The translations under genes and the position numbers were made by a program. Positions 25,669 to 35,066 of a DNA stretch of 64,000 nt are shown here, piece by piece. The notes under the pieces are model-generated. The model did no database searches, was not told the DNA's origin, and saw only the letters and a program-made list of their open reading frames with translations. This DNA comes from Novosphingobium panipatense (GTDB lineage Bacteria; Pseudomonadota; Alphaproteobacteria; Sphingomonadales; Sphingomonadaceae). The stretch spans positions 62,001 through 126,000 of the forward strand of contig NZ_MSQB01000016.1 of assembly GCF_002149965.1 (NCBI RefSeq). The letters are read 5' to 3'. Numbering within the stretch: the stretch's first letter is position 1; the number at the start of each line of letters is the position of its first letter.

Positions 25669-25899
25669 ATGACGGTCTCCACTGAGGCGATCCTGGGCAT
25701 CATCGCGGAGGAATCCGGGCTCGATCCCGCCGCCCTGCGGCCGGACGCCACGTTCGAGCAGCTCGACATCGGTTCGCTCGACGTCGCCAGCACGCTGTTC
25801 GCCATCGAGGACAAGCTGGGCGTGGTCATCGATCCCGACAAGCTGGACCGCAATGCCACCATCTCCGATTTCGTCGGCCTCGTGATGCGGCTGGCGTGA
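25669..25899 (+). CDS. Acyl carrier protein
   Basis: 76 residues from the ATG at 25669, with GGAG eight bases upstream. Four-helix ACP pattern with the phosphopantetheine serine at S36 in QLDIGSLDVAS. Divergent from the housekeeping DSL context, so a dedicated ACP. It begins a five-gene operon with ketosynthase, type III polyketide synthase, methyltransferase and flavin oxidoreductase, and likely carries the acyl starter made for the polyketide synthase. Confidence 0.85.
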   Translation: MTVSTEAILGIIAEESGLDPAALRPDATFEQLDIGSLDVASTLFAIEDKLGVVIDPDKLDRNATISDFVGLVMRLA

Positions 25900-25915
25900 T
25901 GAGGGGCGCACCTGC

Positions 25916-27148
25916 GTGAACCGCAAGGTCGTCCTGACCGGCTTCGGCTGCGTCAGCGGCCTCGGAATCGGTCTGGCGGAGACATGGCGCAGCATCGCCG
26001 CAGGCGAAAGCGCGATCCGCAGGCTTTTGCGCGAAGCACCCACCGAGCATCCCGCCCGCCGCATGGACGGCCCCGCCGCCTGGGTCGACCAGCAGGCCTG
26101 CCGGGCCGCGCTGGCAGGCGAGGATCTTCGCGCGCTGGGGCAGATCGATCCGCTCTCGCTCCATGCCCTGGCGGCGGGCGTCGAGGCCGTCAACGGGGCG
26201 GGACTGCGCGGCCACCCCGCGCTGGACCGCCGCACCGCCATCGTCATGGGCTGCGGCAGCGGCGGCAATGCCACGATGGACCAGGCTTTCGAGCGCCTCT
26301 ACGCACGGGACCTGCCGAAAGTGCATCCGCAGACCATCCCATCCTCGATGATTTCCGCCCCTGCCAGCCATCTGGCAATGCTGCTCGGCGTGCATGGCCC
26401 CACTTTCGTGATCTCCAGCGCCTGCGCCTCGTCCGCCCATGCCCTGGGAGAGGCCATGCACATGATCCGCTCCGGGCGTGTCGATGTTGCCTTGGCCGGA
26501 GGGAGCGAGGCCTGCCTGACACTCGGCTCGTGGGTCGCCTGGAATTCTGTCGGGGTCATGGCCGATGATACCTGCCGCCCCTTTTCGCGAGACCGCAAGG
26601 GCATGGTGCTCGGCGAAGGCGCGGCGGTGGTGGTGCTGGAAAGCGAGGCCCATGCCGCCGCGCGCGGTGCCCGGATACTGGGCGAACTGGCGGGCTACGG
26701 CGCCGCCAGCGATGCCGCCGACATGACCGCGCCGGACTCCGCAGGCATAGAGACGGCGATCCGCGCCGCCCACGAGGATGCCGCCGTCCTGCCCGACGAG
26801 CCCGCGCTGATTTCCACCCACGGCACCGGCACCCGCCTCAACGACCCGGCAGAAGCCGCCGCCATCCGCGCCGTCTACGGATCGGCCCTCCCGCGCCATA
26901 CCGCCATCGCCACCAAGTCCGCTCACGGCCACCTGATCGGCGCGACGGCAGCGCTGGAGTTCGTGATCGGGATGGAGGCCCTGTCGCGCGGGGCCGCTCC
27001 GCCGGTGCTGGGCCATCTCGGAACCGACCCGGAATGCGACCTGCCGCTGGCGCTCGGCCCCACGCCGATCGACCACCGCGTGCTGGTCTCGAACAGCTTC
27101 GCCTTCGGCGGGCTGAATGCCGTGCTGATCGGCAGGCTTTCGGCATGA
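25916..27148 (+). CDS. Beta-ketoacyl-ACP synthase (FabF/KAS II-like)
   Basis: 410 residues from GTG. Catalytic triad visible: C170 (SSACASSAHA), H302 (STHGTGT) and H339 in AHGHLIGATAALE. It should condense malonyl-ACP with an acyl chain on the adjacent ACP. Sixteen bases separate it from the ACP gene, and its stop overlaps the next start (ATGA). The presence of a dedicated KAS plus ACP suggests a specialised fatty-acyl chain is built for the type III polyketide synthase. Confidence 0.88.
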   Translation: MNRKVVLTGFGCVSGLGIGLAETWRSIAAGESAIRRLLREAPTEHPARRMDGPAAWVDQQACRAALAGEDLRALGQIDPLSLHALAAGVEAVNGAGLRGHPALDRRTAIVMGCGSGGNATMDQAFERLYARDLPKVHPQTIPSSMISAPASHLAMLLGVHGPTFVISSACASSAHALGEAMHMIRSGRVDVALAGGSEACLTLGSWVAWNSVGVMADDTCRPFSRDRKGMVLGEGAAVVVLESEAHAAARGARILGELAGYGAASDAADMTAPDSAGIETAIRAAHEDAAVLPDEPALISTHGTGTRLNDPAEAAAIRAVYGSALPRHTAIATKSAHGHLIGATAALEFVIGMEALSRGAAPPVLGHLGTDPECDLPLALGPTPIDHRVLVSNSFAFGGLNAVLIGRLSA

Positions 27149-28242
27149 CGATAACCGCCCACATCAACGCCATCGGCACGGCCGTGCCGCCATATCAGGT
27201 CCACGACGCCTTCGTCGCCTTCGTCCGCGCGTCGTTGGCAGATCCCGCGCACTTGCGCCTGTTCGACCGGATGGTGCCGCGCTCCGGGATAGAGCGGCGG
27301 TTCTCCTTCCTCGAACCGGAAGTGCTGGCCGATGGCCGGATTACCGACCGGGAGCGTTTCTACGGGCTGGGCGAGTGGCCCTCCACTGCCGCGCGCATGG
27401 CCCGCTACGAACGCGATGCGCCCGCCCTGGCGCTTCAGGCCGTGCGCGCGCTCAGCCCGGATATAGCGGCGGAAGGCATTACCCATCTGGTCCTGGCGTC
27501 CTGCACCGGCTTCGTCGCGCCGGGGCTGGACCAGCTGCTGGTGGCGGCGACCGGGATCGATCCGGCGGTGGAGCGCACCGTGGTGGGCTTCATGGGCTGC
27601 TACGCGGCGGTCAATGCCCTGCGCCTGGCCCATCACATCGTCCGTTCCGAACCGGACGCACGCGTGCTGGTGGTCAATCTCGAACTCTGCACGATCCATT
27701 TCCAGCGCACCCAGGATCTGGAGAAGCTGCTCTCCATGCTGCTGTTCGGAGACGGTGCCGCCGCCGCGCTGGTCACGGCCCGGCCGCGAGGCGTGGCCCT
27801 TGCCGACTTCCGCGCCGCCGCCATTGCCGGATCGGCCGAGGCCATCACCTGGCGGATCGGCGATCAGGGCTTCGACATGCAGCTCGACGGCAGAGTGCCC
27901 GGCTTCATAGCCGATGCCTTGCGCGCCGAACGCAGCCGCAACGACGGCGGCGGCCTGTTTCGCGGCACCGCGCCCGAAGACTACGATCTCTGGGCCGTCC
28001 ATGCCGGTGGCCGCACGATCCTGGACGCCGTGGAACGGGCGCTGGACCTCGATCCTGCCGCGCTGCGCCCCTCGCGGGAGGTGCTGCGCCGTTATGGCAA
28101 CATGTCTTCGGCCACGCTGATGTTCGTGCTCGCCGCGATGATGGCGGACCATGCCGGCGCTTCATCTCCCGGCAAGCGCGGCATGGCCATGGCGTTCGGT
28201 CCCGGCCTGGCCGCCGAGACCTTCCGGTTCACGCTGATTTAG
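27145..28242 (+). CDS. Type III polyketide synthase (chalcone-synthase-like)
   Basis: 365 residues from the ATG at 27145. Thiolase-fold catalytic triad C152 (GFMGCYAA), H286 (AVHAGGRTIL) and N319 (RYGNMSSAT), exactly the type III PKS set. It would extend an acyl starter with malonyl units and cyclise it to an alkylresorcinol, pyrone or similar ring. Followed immediately by a methyltransferase and a flavin oxidoreductase, as in the Streptomyces srsABC phenolic-lipid operon. Confidence 0.9.
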   Translation: MTITAHINAIGTAVPPYQVHDAFVAFVRASLADPAHLRLFDRMVPRSGIERRFSFLEPEVLADGRITDRERFYGLGEWPSTAARMARYERDAPALALQAVRALSPDIAAEGITHLVLASCTGFVAPGLDQLLVAATGIDPAVERTVVGFMGCYAAVNALRLAHHIVRSEPDARVLVVNLELCTIHFQRTQDLEKLLSMLLFGDGAAAALVTARPRGVALADFRAAAIAGSAEAITWRIGDQGFDMQLDGRVPGFIADALRAERSRNDGGGLFRGTAPEDYDLWAVHAGGRTILDAVERALDLDPAALRPSREVLRRYGNMSSATLMFVLAAMMADHAGASSPGKRGMAMAFGPGLAAETFRFTLI

Positions 28243-28244
28243 CC

Positions 28245-28949
28245 ATGCCCGACTTTCGCCGCCGCTCCCATGAACCGGAATGGATGGACGGCGATGACGT
28301 GGCGCCAGACGTATTCGCCGCCTGCATAGAAGACCTCGCCAAGGTCAACACGCTCACGCTGGCAAGGCCGCCCACCCTGGCCTTTCTCGACCGGGCCTTT
28401 GCCGCCACGCCCCTCGACCATGCGCTCACGGTGGTCGATGTGGGCTTCGGCGCGGGCGACATGCTGCGGGCGCTGGCCCGACATGCCCGCAGGCGCGGAC
28501 GCAAGGTGCGGCTCATCGGGTTCGACATCAATCCCCGCAGCGAGCCGGTCGCCCGGCGCCTGACTCCACCCGACCTAACCATCGACTTCCGCACCGGGGA
28601 TGCCTTCGCGGTGGAGGAGCCGGTGGACCTCGTGGTGAGTTCGCTGGTCACGCATCACATGTCCGATGCGGAAATCGTGCAGTTCCTGCGATGGATGGAA
28701 CACAAGGCCGCGCTCGGCTGGTTCGTCAACGACCTCCATCGCCACCGCTTCGCCTATCACGGTTTCGCGCTGCTGGCTGCGGTAATGCGATGGCATCCTT
28801 TCGTGCGACACGACGGCCCGCTCTCCATCGCGCGGGCCTTTCGCCGCGAGGACTGGAGCGACCTGCTCGTCGCTGCAGGGCTGAAAGGCAAGACCGAACT
28901 GCGCTGGCGGTTTCCGTTCCGCTACTGCGTGGAGCGGCGCCGGTGGTAG
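28245..28949 (+). CDS. Class I SAM-dependent methyltransferase (tailoring)
   Basis: 234 residues; ATG two bases after the polyketide synthase stop. Motif I is VVDVGFGAGDML, motif II region LIGFDIN, with LVVSSLVTHHMSDAEIVQFLR typical of O/C-methyltransferases acting on polyketide or quinone rings. Expected to methylate the ring made by the type III synthase. Confidence 0.83.
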   Translation: MPDFRRRSHEPEWMDGDDVAPDVFAACIEDLAKVNTLTLARPPTLAFLDRAFAATPLDHALTVVDVGFGAGDMLRALARHARRRGRKVRLIGFDINPRSEPVARRLTPPDLTIDFRTGDAFAVEEPVDLVVSSLVTHHMSDAEIVQFLRWMEHKAALGWFVNDLHRHRFAYHGFALLAAVMRWHPFVRHDGPLSIARAFRREDWSDLLVAAGLKGKTELRWRFPFRYCVERRRW

Positions 28950-30052
28950 GCTCGGTTGCCGCAGGATCGGCAGCTGTATTGGGCGGCGGCCCGGCAGGCG
29001 CCTCCGCCGCCCTGCTGCTGGCGCGCGCCGGGCGCGACGTGCATCTCTTCGAGCGGCAGGAAGGCCCGCATCACAAGATCTGCGGCGAATTTCTGTCCGT
29101 CGAGGCCCAGCGGGACCTGCGCGCCATGGCTTTCGAGCCGCTGCGGCTGGGCGCCGTCGCCATCGACCGGGTGCGGATCGTCTCCGGTAGTGCGACAGTC
29201 GAGGCGCGCCTGCCCTTAACCGGGCTGGGTGTAAGCCGCCTCGTCATGGACGAAGCGCTGCTCGAAGCGGCGCAAGCCGCAGGAGCGCACCTTCGGCGGG
29301 GCGAAAAAGTGCTCTCCATCGACGATTGCGCCGTCCATACCACCAAAGGCCGGTTCGAGGCCGAAACGCTGCTCCTCGCCACCGGCAAGCACGACTTGCG
29401 CGGCGCCAGACGTCCCTCGGCGGAGAGACCCGGCCGCCGCGCCGACTATCTCGGCTTCAAGATGCACTGGCGGATATCGGCCGGGCAGGAGGCGGCGCTC
29501 GGCAATGCGGTGGAACTGGTGGCCTGCGACCACGGCTATCTGGGCCTCCAGCGCGTGGCGCCGCGCGTGATGAACTTCTGCGCATTGATCCGGCGCGACG
29601 GGTTCACCGGGTCCTGGCCTGCCCTGCTCGCGGAGCTGGCGCGGCAGGACCACATTGCCCGGCGCCTGGACGGTGCCACCGAACTGTTCGCACGCCCCTG
29701 CACTGTCGCGGGCCTGCCCTATGGCCAGGTCCAGCGCCCCGCCGACGACCGCGCGGGCCTGTTCCGTCTAGGCGACCAGGCCGCGCTGACCGCGCCGCTC
29801 ACCGGAGACGGCATGGCGATCGCCTTGCGCAGCGCCGCGCTGGCCGCGGAAAGCCTGCTCGCGGGTATGGGACCTGCCGACTACACCCGCCGCCTGCGCC
29901 GCGAAGTGGGCGCTCAGGTGCGCAAGGCCATGCTGCTTCATCGGCTTGCAAGTCTGCCGCTGACTGCACGGTTGGCGGCGGGTCTGCTCGGTTTCTGTCC
30001 CCCGCTGCTCGGCCGCATGGCCGCCGTCACCCGGCTCCAAACGACACCCTGA
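28943..30052 (+). CDS. FAD-dependent oxidoreductase, geranylgeranyl-reductase/hydroxylase-like
   Basis: 369 residues from a GTG at 28943 that overlaps the methyltransferase end; the longer open frame upstream only re-reads the previous gene. AAVLGGGPAGASAALLLARAG is the FAD Rossmann motif, ICGEFLS the substrate-side conserved CGE motif of this family, and LGDQAALTAPLTGDGMAIAL the GD motif. Likely hydroxylates or oxidises the phenolic lipid (compare SrsC) or reduces its chain. Last gene of the operon. Confidence 0.83.
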   Translation: MVGSVAAGSAAVLGGGPAGASAALLLARAGRDVHLFERQEGPHHKICGEFLSVEAQRDLRAMAFEPLRLGAVAIDRVRIVSGSATVEARLPLTGLGVSRLVMDEALLEAAQAAGAHLRRGEKVLSIDDCAVHTTKGRFEAETLLLATGKHDLRGARRPSAERPGRRADYLGFKMHWRISAGQEAALGNAVELVACDHGYLGLQRVAPRVMNFCALIRRDGFTGSWPALLAELARQDHIARRLDGATELFARPCTVAGLPYGQVQRPADDRAGLFRLGDQAALTAPLTGDGMAIALRSAALAAESLLAGMGPADYTRRLRREVGAQVRKAMLLHRLASLPLTARLAAGLLGFCPPLLGRMAAVTRLQTTP

Positions 30053-30129
30053 CCGATTGGAGAGGTCAGGGCTTTCAATGCCTTTGATAGGCATTACCTT
30101 CAGGTTCGGCCGAAAGAGAAGGATACCCG

Positions 30130-30816
30130 ATGGCGAATGTGGCAATCACCGGAGCAGGGCGCGGCATCGCGCTCGAACTCGTCAAGCTGCATGTGGAACG
30201 CGGGGACCAGGTCTTCGCCCTGCTCCGCGACCCCGAAGGCGCCGCCGCGTTGAAGGCGATTGCTGCCGGATCCGGTGGGTCCGTCACCCTTCACGCCATG
30301 GACGTGGGTGACGATGCCTCGGTCAGGGACGGAGCGGCAGATACCGGCGATGCCGCGATCGACGTACTCTACAATGTCGCAGGCGTTTCCGGCAGCGTGA
30401 CCTCGGAGCTGGAGAGCGCCGATTTCACGGATTGGGCGGAGGTCTTCAACATCAATGTCAGCGGCCCGATGCGCGTGTTCCAGGCCTTCCTGCCGCGCCT
30501 GAAGGCGGGCGCGAAAGTGCTCAGCCTGGGCAGCCAGGTCGGCGCCTCGACTTGGCCCTATCCGGGATATGAGGCTTATGCGGCCTCGAAAGCGGCGCTG
30601 CACCGGCTGATGCATTCCATTGCGCTGGGGACAAGGGAACGCGGCATCATCGCGGTGAGCGTCCATCCGGGCTGGGTGCGGACCGCCATGGGCGGCCCTC
30701 AGGCCGATCTCACGCCGCAGGAAAGCGCCGAAGGCATCGCCGCGCTGGCGGACCGGCTTACGCCGGAAATGTCGGGCGGGTTCTACAAGTGGAACGGAGA
30801 ACCGCACGCATGGTAG
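30130..30816 (+). CDS. Short-chain dehydrogenase/reductase (SDR 4, C-factor-like)
   Basis: 228 residues. ITGAGRGIALELV cofactor loop, YNVAGVSG in place of NNAG, catalytic Ser in SLGSQVG and YAASK. The short length and VSVHPGWVRTAMGG segment resemble the CsgA/C-factor-like SDR group. Tail residues SGGFYKWNGEPHAW are typical of that group. 77 bp after the flavin oxidoreductase; may be separate from the polyketide operon. Confidence 0.82.
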   Translation: MANVAITGAGRGIALELVKLHVERGDQVFALLRDPEGAAALKAIAAGSGGSVTLHAMDVGDDASVRDGAADTGDAAIDVLYNVAGVSGSVTSELESADFTDWAEVFNINVSGPMRVFQAFLPRLKAGAKVLSLGSQVGASTWPYPGYEAYAASKAALHRLMHSIALGTRERGIIAVSVHPGWVRTAMGGPQADLTPQESAEGIAALADRLTPEMSGGFYKWNGEPHAW

Positions 30817-30820
30817 CGCG

Positions 30821-31228
30821 ATGAGCAGTGGCGCGCGGCTTCTGCAAGGCTCCTGCCTCTGCGGAGATTGCACTTATGCGGTCGAGGACGCGTTTTCCTA
30901 TGCCTTCATCTGCCACTGCTCGCAGTGCCGCCGCGCGACCGGCGCGGCATCGAAACCTTTCGCGGGCATAGCGGCCGAAGCTCTGCACCTTCATGCGCCC
31001 GAACGCCTGCTCCGCTATGGCGACGGGGACAGTCACGACGGTCACTGCGCCCGGTGCGGATCGCTGCTATTCTCGCTCGTGCGCGAAGGACGCTATGTCC
31101 ATGTGACGCTCGGCACCCTGCTCGACAGTCCCACGATCCGGCCGAGCGCGCATATCTTCGCCGGTTCGAAAGCGGATTGGGACACGATCTGCGACGGCCT
31201 TCCCGCCTTCGACGCCTTTCCTTCCTGA
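30821..31228 (+). CDS. GFA/CENP-V-family zinc protein
   Basis: 135 residues, ATG four bases after the SDR 4 stop. Zinc-binding cysteines in the family order: CLCGDC, CHCSQC and CARCG. Originally named glutathione-dependent formaldehyde-activating enzymes, though most members have no proven activity. Small one-carbon or thiol adduct handling is a guess. Confidence 0.85.
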   Translation: MSSGARLLQGSCLCGDCTYAVEDAFSYAFICHCSQCRRATGAASKPFAGIAAEALHLHAPERLLRYGDGDSHDGHCARCGSLLFSLVREGRYVHVTLGTLLDSPTIRPSAHIFAGSKADWDTICDGLPAFDAFPS

Positions 31229-31241
31229 GCCTTTAGAGCCC

Positions 31242-31300
31242 GTTTGAAAAATGCCCAAAAGGGCATTTTTGTGCGGCACCGCATTCCGCGAATTTTCAAA
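31242..31300. repeat. Terminator-associated palindromic element, short copy A
   Basis: TTTGAAAA / TTTTCAAA ends enclose a hairpin AAAAATGCCC-AAAA-GGGCATTTTT (31247-31270) and a remnant GCGGCACCG. The long central palindrome of the full copies is absent. Works as a bidirectional terminator between the convergent GFA and isomerase genes. Confidence 0.75.
31247..31270. terminator. Bidirectional intrinsic terminator
   Basis: Ten-base perfect stem AAAAATGCCC / GGGCATTTTT with a 4-nt loop, giving a T-run on both strands; lies between two convergent genes. Confidence 0.8.
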
Positions 31301-31307
31301 TAGTCTC

Positions 31308-32102
31308 TTACGCCATCTCGCGCAGCCAGCCGCGCGTGGCTTCCAGCACCGTTCTCGCCCGCGGGACCGGATCGGGGAAGGCCTCGCGCAGCGCGGCGGA
31401 GCGCAATTCGATGGACAGCGGAACTTCTGCGGGCAGCGCCGCCAGCAAGTCTGCCAGCGGCAGCGCCCCTTCCCCGCACTGTTCGCGCAAGTCCACCGCA
31501 TCCGCGATCACGGCGGCGAAGTCGGAAGGGTCGGGCCGCTTGGCGCGCGCATCGCAGAACTGGGCGTAAGGCAGCAGCGCCGGGTCGAGAGCGGCGATCT
31601 CCGCCAGGCTTGTGCCCGAACGGTCGACATGGATCGGATCGATCAGCAGCGCTGCCAGCGGATGATCCACCTGCCGGATGACGCCCAGCGCCTGCGCCAG
31701 GTTCTTCACCTCGGTGAAAATGCCGAATTCTAGCGCCACACGCAGACCCGAACCCTCAGCATGGCGGCAGAGCGCGGCGAGTTTCTCCGCCGCGGCGCCA
31801 TGATCGGGGTCGGAGGACACGCAGAGCACATTCCCCGCGCCGAGGTCCGCGCCCACGTCGATCACCTTGCGATGATCGTCGAGCGCGGAATCCGGCTTGA
31901 TCCACACCACTTCCACATCGAGCACCGGCATCCCGGTGCGCACCAGCGCCGCGCGGGTATCGCGGCTATGTTGCGCGGTCCACTGCGCCGGATCGATCCA
32001 GAGGCCGACCGCGTCGAACCCCGCCTCCGCGCCCGCCTCCACCACGTCCACCGCGCCGAATTCGGGCAGCACGCCCGAAGCCAGCGAGAGCTTGCGCGCC
32101 AT
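31308..32102 (-). CDS. Sugar-phosphate isomerase/epimerase-like TIM-barrel protein
   Basis: 264 residues from the ATG at 32102, 14 bp after the Rieske gene stop; the frame further upstream only runs into that gene. Xylose-isomerase-like TIM-barrel pattern: LPEFGAVDVVEAGAEAGFDAVGLW near the start, VALEFGIFTEVKN (metal-ligand Glu) in the middle and PLSIELRSAALRE near the end. Members catalyse isomerase, epimerase or C-C lyase steps. Co-transcribed with the oxygenase at 32117, so a ring-cleavage or isomerisation step is conceivable. Confidence 0.78.
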   Translation of the reverse strand: MARKLSLASGVLPEFGAVDVVEAGAEAGFDAVGLWIDPAQWTAQHSRDTRAALVRTGMPVLDVEVVWIKPDSALDDHRKVIDVGADLGAGNVLCVSSDPDHGAAAEKLAALCRHAEGSGLRVALEFGIFTEVKNLAQALGVIRQVDHPLAALLIDPIHVDRSGTSLAEIAALDPALLPYAQFCDARAKRPDPSDFAAVIADAVDLREQCGEGALPLADLLAALPAEVPLSIELRSAALREAFPDPVPRARTVLEATRGWLREMA

Positions 32103-32116
32103 CCGTCCCGCCCGCC

Positions 32117-33295
32117 TTACATCTGCGGTTCGGGCAGCGAGGCGTCGTCCTGCAGATACCAGTTTAGCCATTCGTGGAAGTACTGGTTGCCCCTTTCGTT
32201 GCGACCGAAGGTAAGCTCGTCATGTGCGCCTGATTCCAGGCCTTTCTGGATCTCCAGCCCGATGACGTAATCCTCCTGATAGGTCACGTCGCGGAAGAAG
32301 TTCATCGCCGCTTCCACCCCCTCGCGGTCCGCCTCGTCACGGACGGGATCGCGCCGCAGGTAGTTCAGCACGGTGCGGTTGCGGTCCGGCGTCGGCCCCG
32401 GGAAAAGCTGGGCGACCTGGGTGATTTCCGGCGCGATGAAGATCGAGACATTAGGGAAGAAGATGCGCACGAAATCGTAGCCATAGTTCTCCTTGAGGCC
32501 CCATTCCTCTCGCGGGACGTCCTTCAGCTGCTCGGCAATCGAGTGCTGGGGGAAGCCGATGCGGATGTTCGGGCCGAAGCCTTCGTAGTGCGTGCAGTTG
32601 GACGGTGTGCGCGGGAAGATCGTCTCCGGGTGGAGCGACTGGAAGTGATAGCCTTCCAGATAACCGTCGAAGGCGATCTTCCAGTTCGCACCCTCGATCG
32701 TGCGGTTGCCCAGATAAGTCCAGTTGGCGAAGTCCAGCGCCTCGAAATCCTCAAGATAACCGCGAAAATGATTGTCCAGGTCCATCGGCGCATTGGGCGT
32801 CAGGCAGACGAAGATCATGCCGGCGCGTTCCTCGCACGGAAGCTGGCGCAGGCCCATCTCGGCCTTGTCCACCTGCCCGAACGTGCTCGCCTCCGAAATG
32901 CCCAGCAGGCGGCCGTCCGCCGCGTAAGTCCAGGCGTGATACTTGCAAGTGAAGCGGGCGCAATTGCCATGCCCTTCGGCCGCGACCGGCGCGCCGCGAT
33001 GCGAACAGACGTTCAGGAACGCGCGGACCTTTCCTTCCTTGTCACGCGTGATCAGCACCGGCAGGCCCACGGCCTCCATCGCCTTGTAATCGCCGGGATT
33101 CGGCATTTCCGCGGTGAACGCCAGCATCAGCGGCACGCGCTTGAACACCAGCTCCATCTCGGCCTTGTACTGGTCCTTGTCGGTATAGCTTGCGGTGGGG
33201 ACCTTGAATGTCCGGTCCGTCTGGAAAGTCTTCCTGTTCTCGACGTAATCGAGCATGATCTCGGCGACGTCGCCAATGTGCTTTACGCGGTCCAC
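32117..33295 (-). CDS. Rieske non-heme iron oxygenase, alpha subunit (3)
   Basis: 392 residues from the GTG at 33295, which has GGGAGAGG upstream. Rieske ligands C97/H99 (CSHRGA) and C117/H120 (CKYHAWTY). Catalytic segment AFDGYLEGYHFQSLHPE carries the iron His pair. Divergent from the CoA-ligase gene at 33438 with a shared 142-bp control region. Confidence 0.9.
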   Translation of the reverse strand: MDRVKHIGDVAEIMLDYVENRKTFQTDRTFKVPTASYTDKDQYKAEMELVFKRVPLMLAFTAEMPNPGDYKAMEAVGLPVLITRDKEGKVRAFLNVCSHRGAPVAAEGHGNCARFTCKYHAWTYAADGRLLGISEASTFGQVDKAEMGLRQLPCEERAGMIFVCLTPNAPMDLDNHFRGYLEDFEALDFANWTYLGNRTIEGANWKIAFDGYLEGYHFQSLHPETIFPRTPSNCTHYEGFGPNIRIGFPQHSIAEQLKDVPREEWGLKENYGYDFVRIFFPNVSIFIAPEITQVAQLFPGPTPDRNRTVLNYLRRDPVRDEADREGVEAAMNFFRDVTYQEDYVIGLEIQKGLESGAHDELTFGRNERGNQYFHEWLNWYLQDDASLPEPQM

Positions 33296-33437
33296 TCGGT
33301 CCTCTCCCGCATCGTTATCCCCTGCGATCCTGTGCCCGTGCGCGGATGGCGGCAACCTGCGCAAGGTGATAGGTGCATCCTGTAGCTTGGCACTTTGGCC
33401 AGTTGGCCGCGATCTTCGGCAAGGGCAGTCATCGGCG

Positions 33438-35066
33438 ATGATGGAGAGGAATGACAGCCCCTGGGCTTGGCTGAAAACGCCGCCGCCGCACCTGGCCGCC
33501 TATGCCGAGACCGGCGTGTGGGACGAACGCACGATCGCGCAGCAGGCACAGGCGCTGGCCGAGGCGGACCCCGATTTCGTGGCGCTGATCGACGGCGACG
33601 TCACCATGTCCCGCGCAGAGGCACTGGCCGATGCGGAAGCGCTTTCGGCCGCGCTCCATGCGCGCGGGCTGCGGCCCGGCGATGTGCTGGCCTTTCAGGT
33701 GCCCAACTGGCGGGAGGCGATGATCATCAATTTGGCCGCCGCGATGTCCGGGCTAATCGTCAATCCCATCGTGCCGATCTACCGCGACCGGGAAGTGGCG
33801 CAGATGCTGGCCGATTGCCGCGCCGCCGCGCTGTTCGTGCCCGCCACGTTCCGCAAGTTCGACTTCGCCGCGATGGCCGCGCGGATCGCTGCCGACTTGC
33901 CCGACCTGCGGCACACTTTCACCGTTCGCGGCGAAGGCGCCGACGATTACGCCGCGCTGGTCGCGGAAGGACGCGGCCTTGCTTTCGCGCGGCCCGCCGT
34001 CGATCCGCTGGGCGTGAAGATGGTGCTCTACACCTCGGGCACGACCGGCAGGCCCAAGGGCGTGCTGCACAGCCACGTCTCCATCGCGCGCATCCTGCGG
34101 ACAAGCGCCGCGCATTGGGGCCTTGCTCCGGGCGAGGCGACGCTGATGCCCTCCCCCGTCACCCACGTTTCGGGTTATGCCAATGGGCTGGAGGCGCCCT
34201 TCGTCTGCGGCACCCGCACCGTGCTGATGGAAAGCTGGAACGCGGTCGAGGCGCTGGCCCTGATCGACCGGCACGCGCTGGTCGGCACGGTCGCCGCCAC
34301 GCCCTTTCTGGTGGAGCTGGCAGCGGCTGCGCGTGCGGCGGGCAATCCGCTGCCCACGTTCCGCTTCTTCGCCTGCGGCGGCGCGGCAGTGCCGCCGGAC
34401 CTGATCCCCGCCGCCAATGCCGCCTTCGCGCAGTGCCGCGCCTTCCGCGTCTTCGGCGCATCCGAAGTGCCGCTGGTGACCTTCGGCTGGCCGCGTGACG
34501 AGGCGCTGGCCGCTGTGACCGACGGCAAACCGGTCGATTACGAAGTGCGGATCGTCGACGGCGAGGACCGCGACTTGCCCGATGGCACCGAGGGTGAAAT
34601 CCTCGCGCGCGGGCCGGGCATGTTGTTGGGCTATGCCGACGAAGGCCAGACGCGCGAGGCGATCACGGCGGACGGTTTCTTCCGTACCGGAGATCTGGGC
34701 ATGCGCTCGGCCGAAGGGGCGATCACCGTGACCGGCCGCAAGAAGGACCTGATCATCCGGGGCGGCGAAAACATCTCCGCCAAGGAGATCGAGGACGTGC
34801 TTCACGGCCATCCTCTGGTGCGCGAGGCCGCCGTGGTCGCCATGCCCCATCCGCGCCTGGGCGAAGGTGTCTGCGCTTATGTGATCGCGATTGGGGCGGT
34901 GTCAGGCGACGACCTCGCCGCCCATGTCGCCACCAGCGGGCTGGCCAAGCAGAAGGTCCCGGAGCGCTTCGAGTTCCGCGAGGAGTTTCCCCGCACCGCT
35001 TCCGGCAAAGTGCGCAAAGACCTGCTGCGCGAGGATGTACGGGCGATCACGTCGTCCCGAACCTGA
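33438..35066 (+). CDS. Acyl-CoA synthetase (AMP-forming ligase)
   Basis: 542 residues from the double ATG at 33438. P-loop-like motif YTSGTTGRPKG, the A5/A7 region with GYADEG and FFRTGDLG, the hinge GRKKDLIIRGGENIS and the catalytic lysine in RTASGKVRK near the C-terminus are all present. It activates a carboxylic acid (fatty, aromatic or cyclohexane type) as its CoA thioester. Odd detail: the last five codons and the stop are contributed by the inverted repeat that starts at 35051, so the C-terminus has been set by a repeat element. Confidence 0.9.
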   Translation: MMERNDSPWAWLKTPPPHLAAYAETGVWDERTIAQQAQALAEADPDFVALIDGDVTMSRAEALADAEALSAALHARGLRPGDVLAFQVPNWREAMIINLAAAMSGLIVNPIVPIYRDREVAQMLADCRAAALFVPATFRKFDFAAMAARIAADLPDLRHTFTVRGEGADDYAALVAEGRGLAFARPAVDPLGVKMVLYTSGTTGRPKGVLHSHVSIARILRTSAAHWGLAPGEATLMPSPVTHVSGYANGLEAPFVCGTRTVLMESWNAVEALALIDRHALVGTVAATPFLVELAAAARAAGNPLPTFRFFACGGAAVPPDLIPAANAAFAQCRAFRVFGASEVPLVTFGWPRDEALAAVTDGKPVDYEVRIVDGEDRDLPDGTEGEILARGPGMLLGYADEGQTREAITADGFFRTGDLGMRSAEGAITVTGRKKDLIIRGGENISAKEIEDVLHGHPLVREAAVVAMPHPRLGEGVCAYVIAIGAVSGDDLAAHVATSGLAKQKVPERFEFREEFPRTASGKVRKDLLREDVRAITSSRT

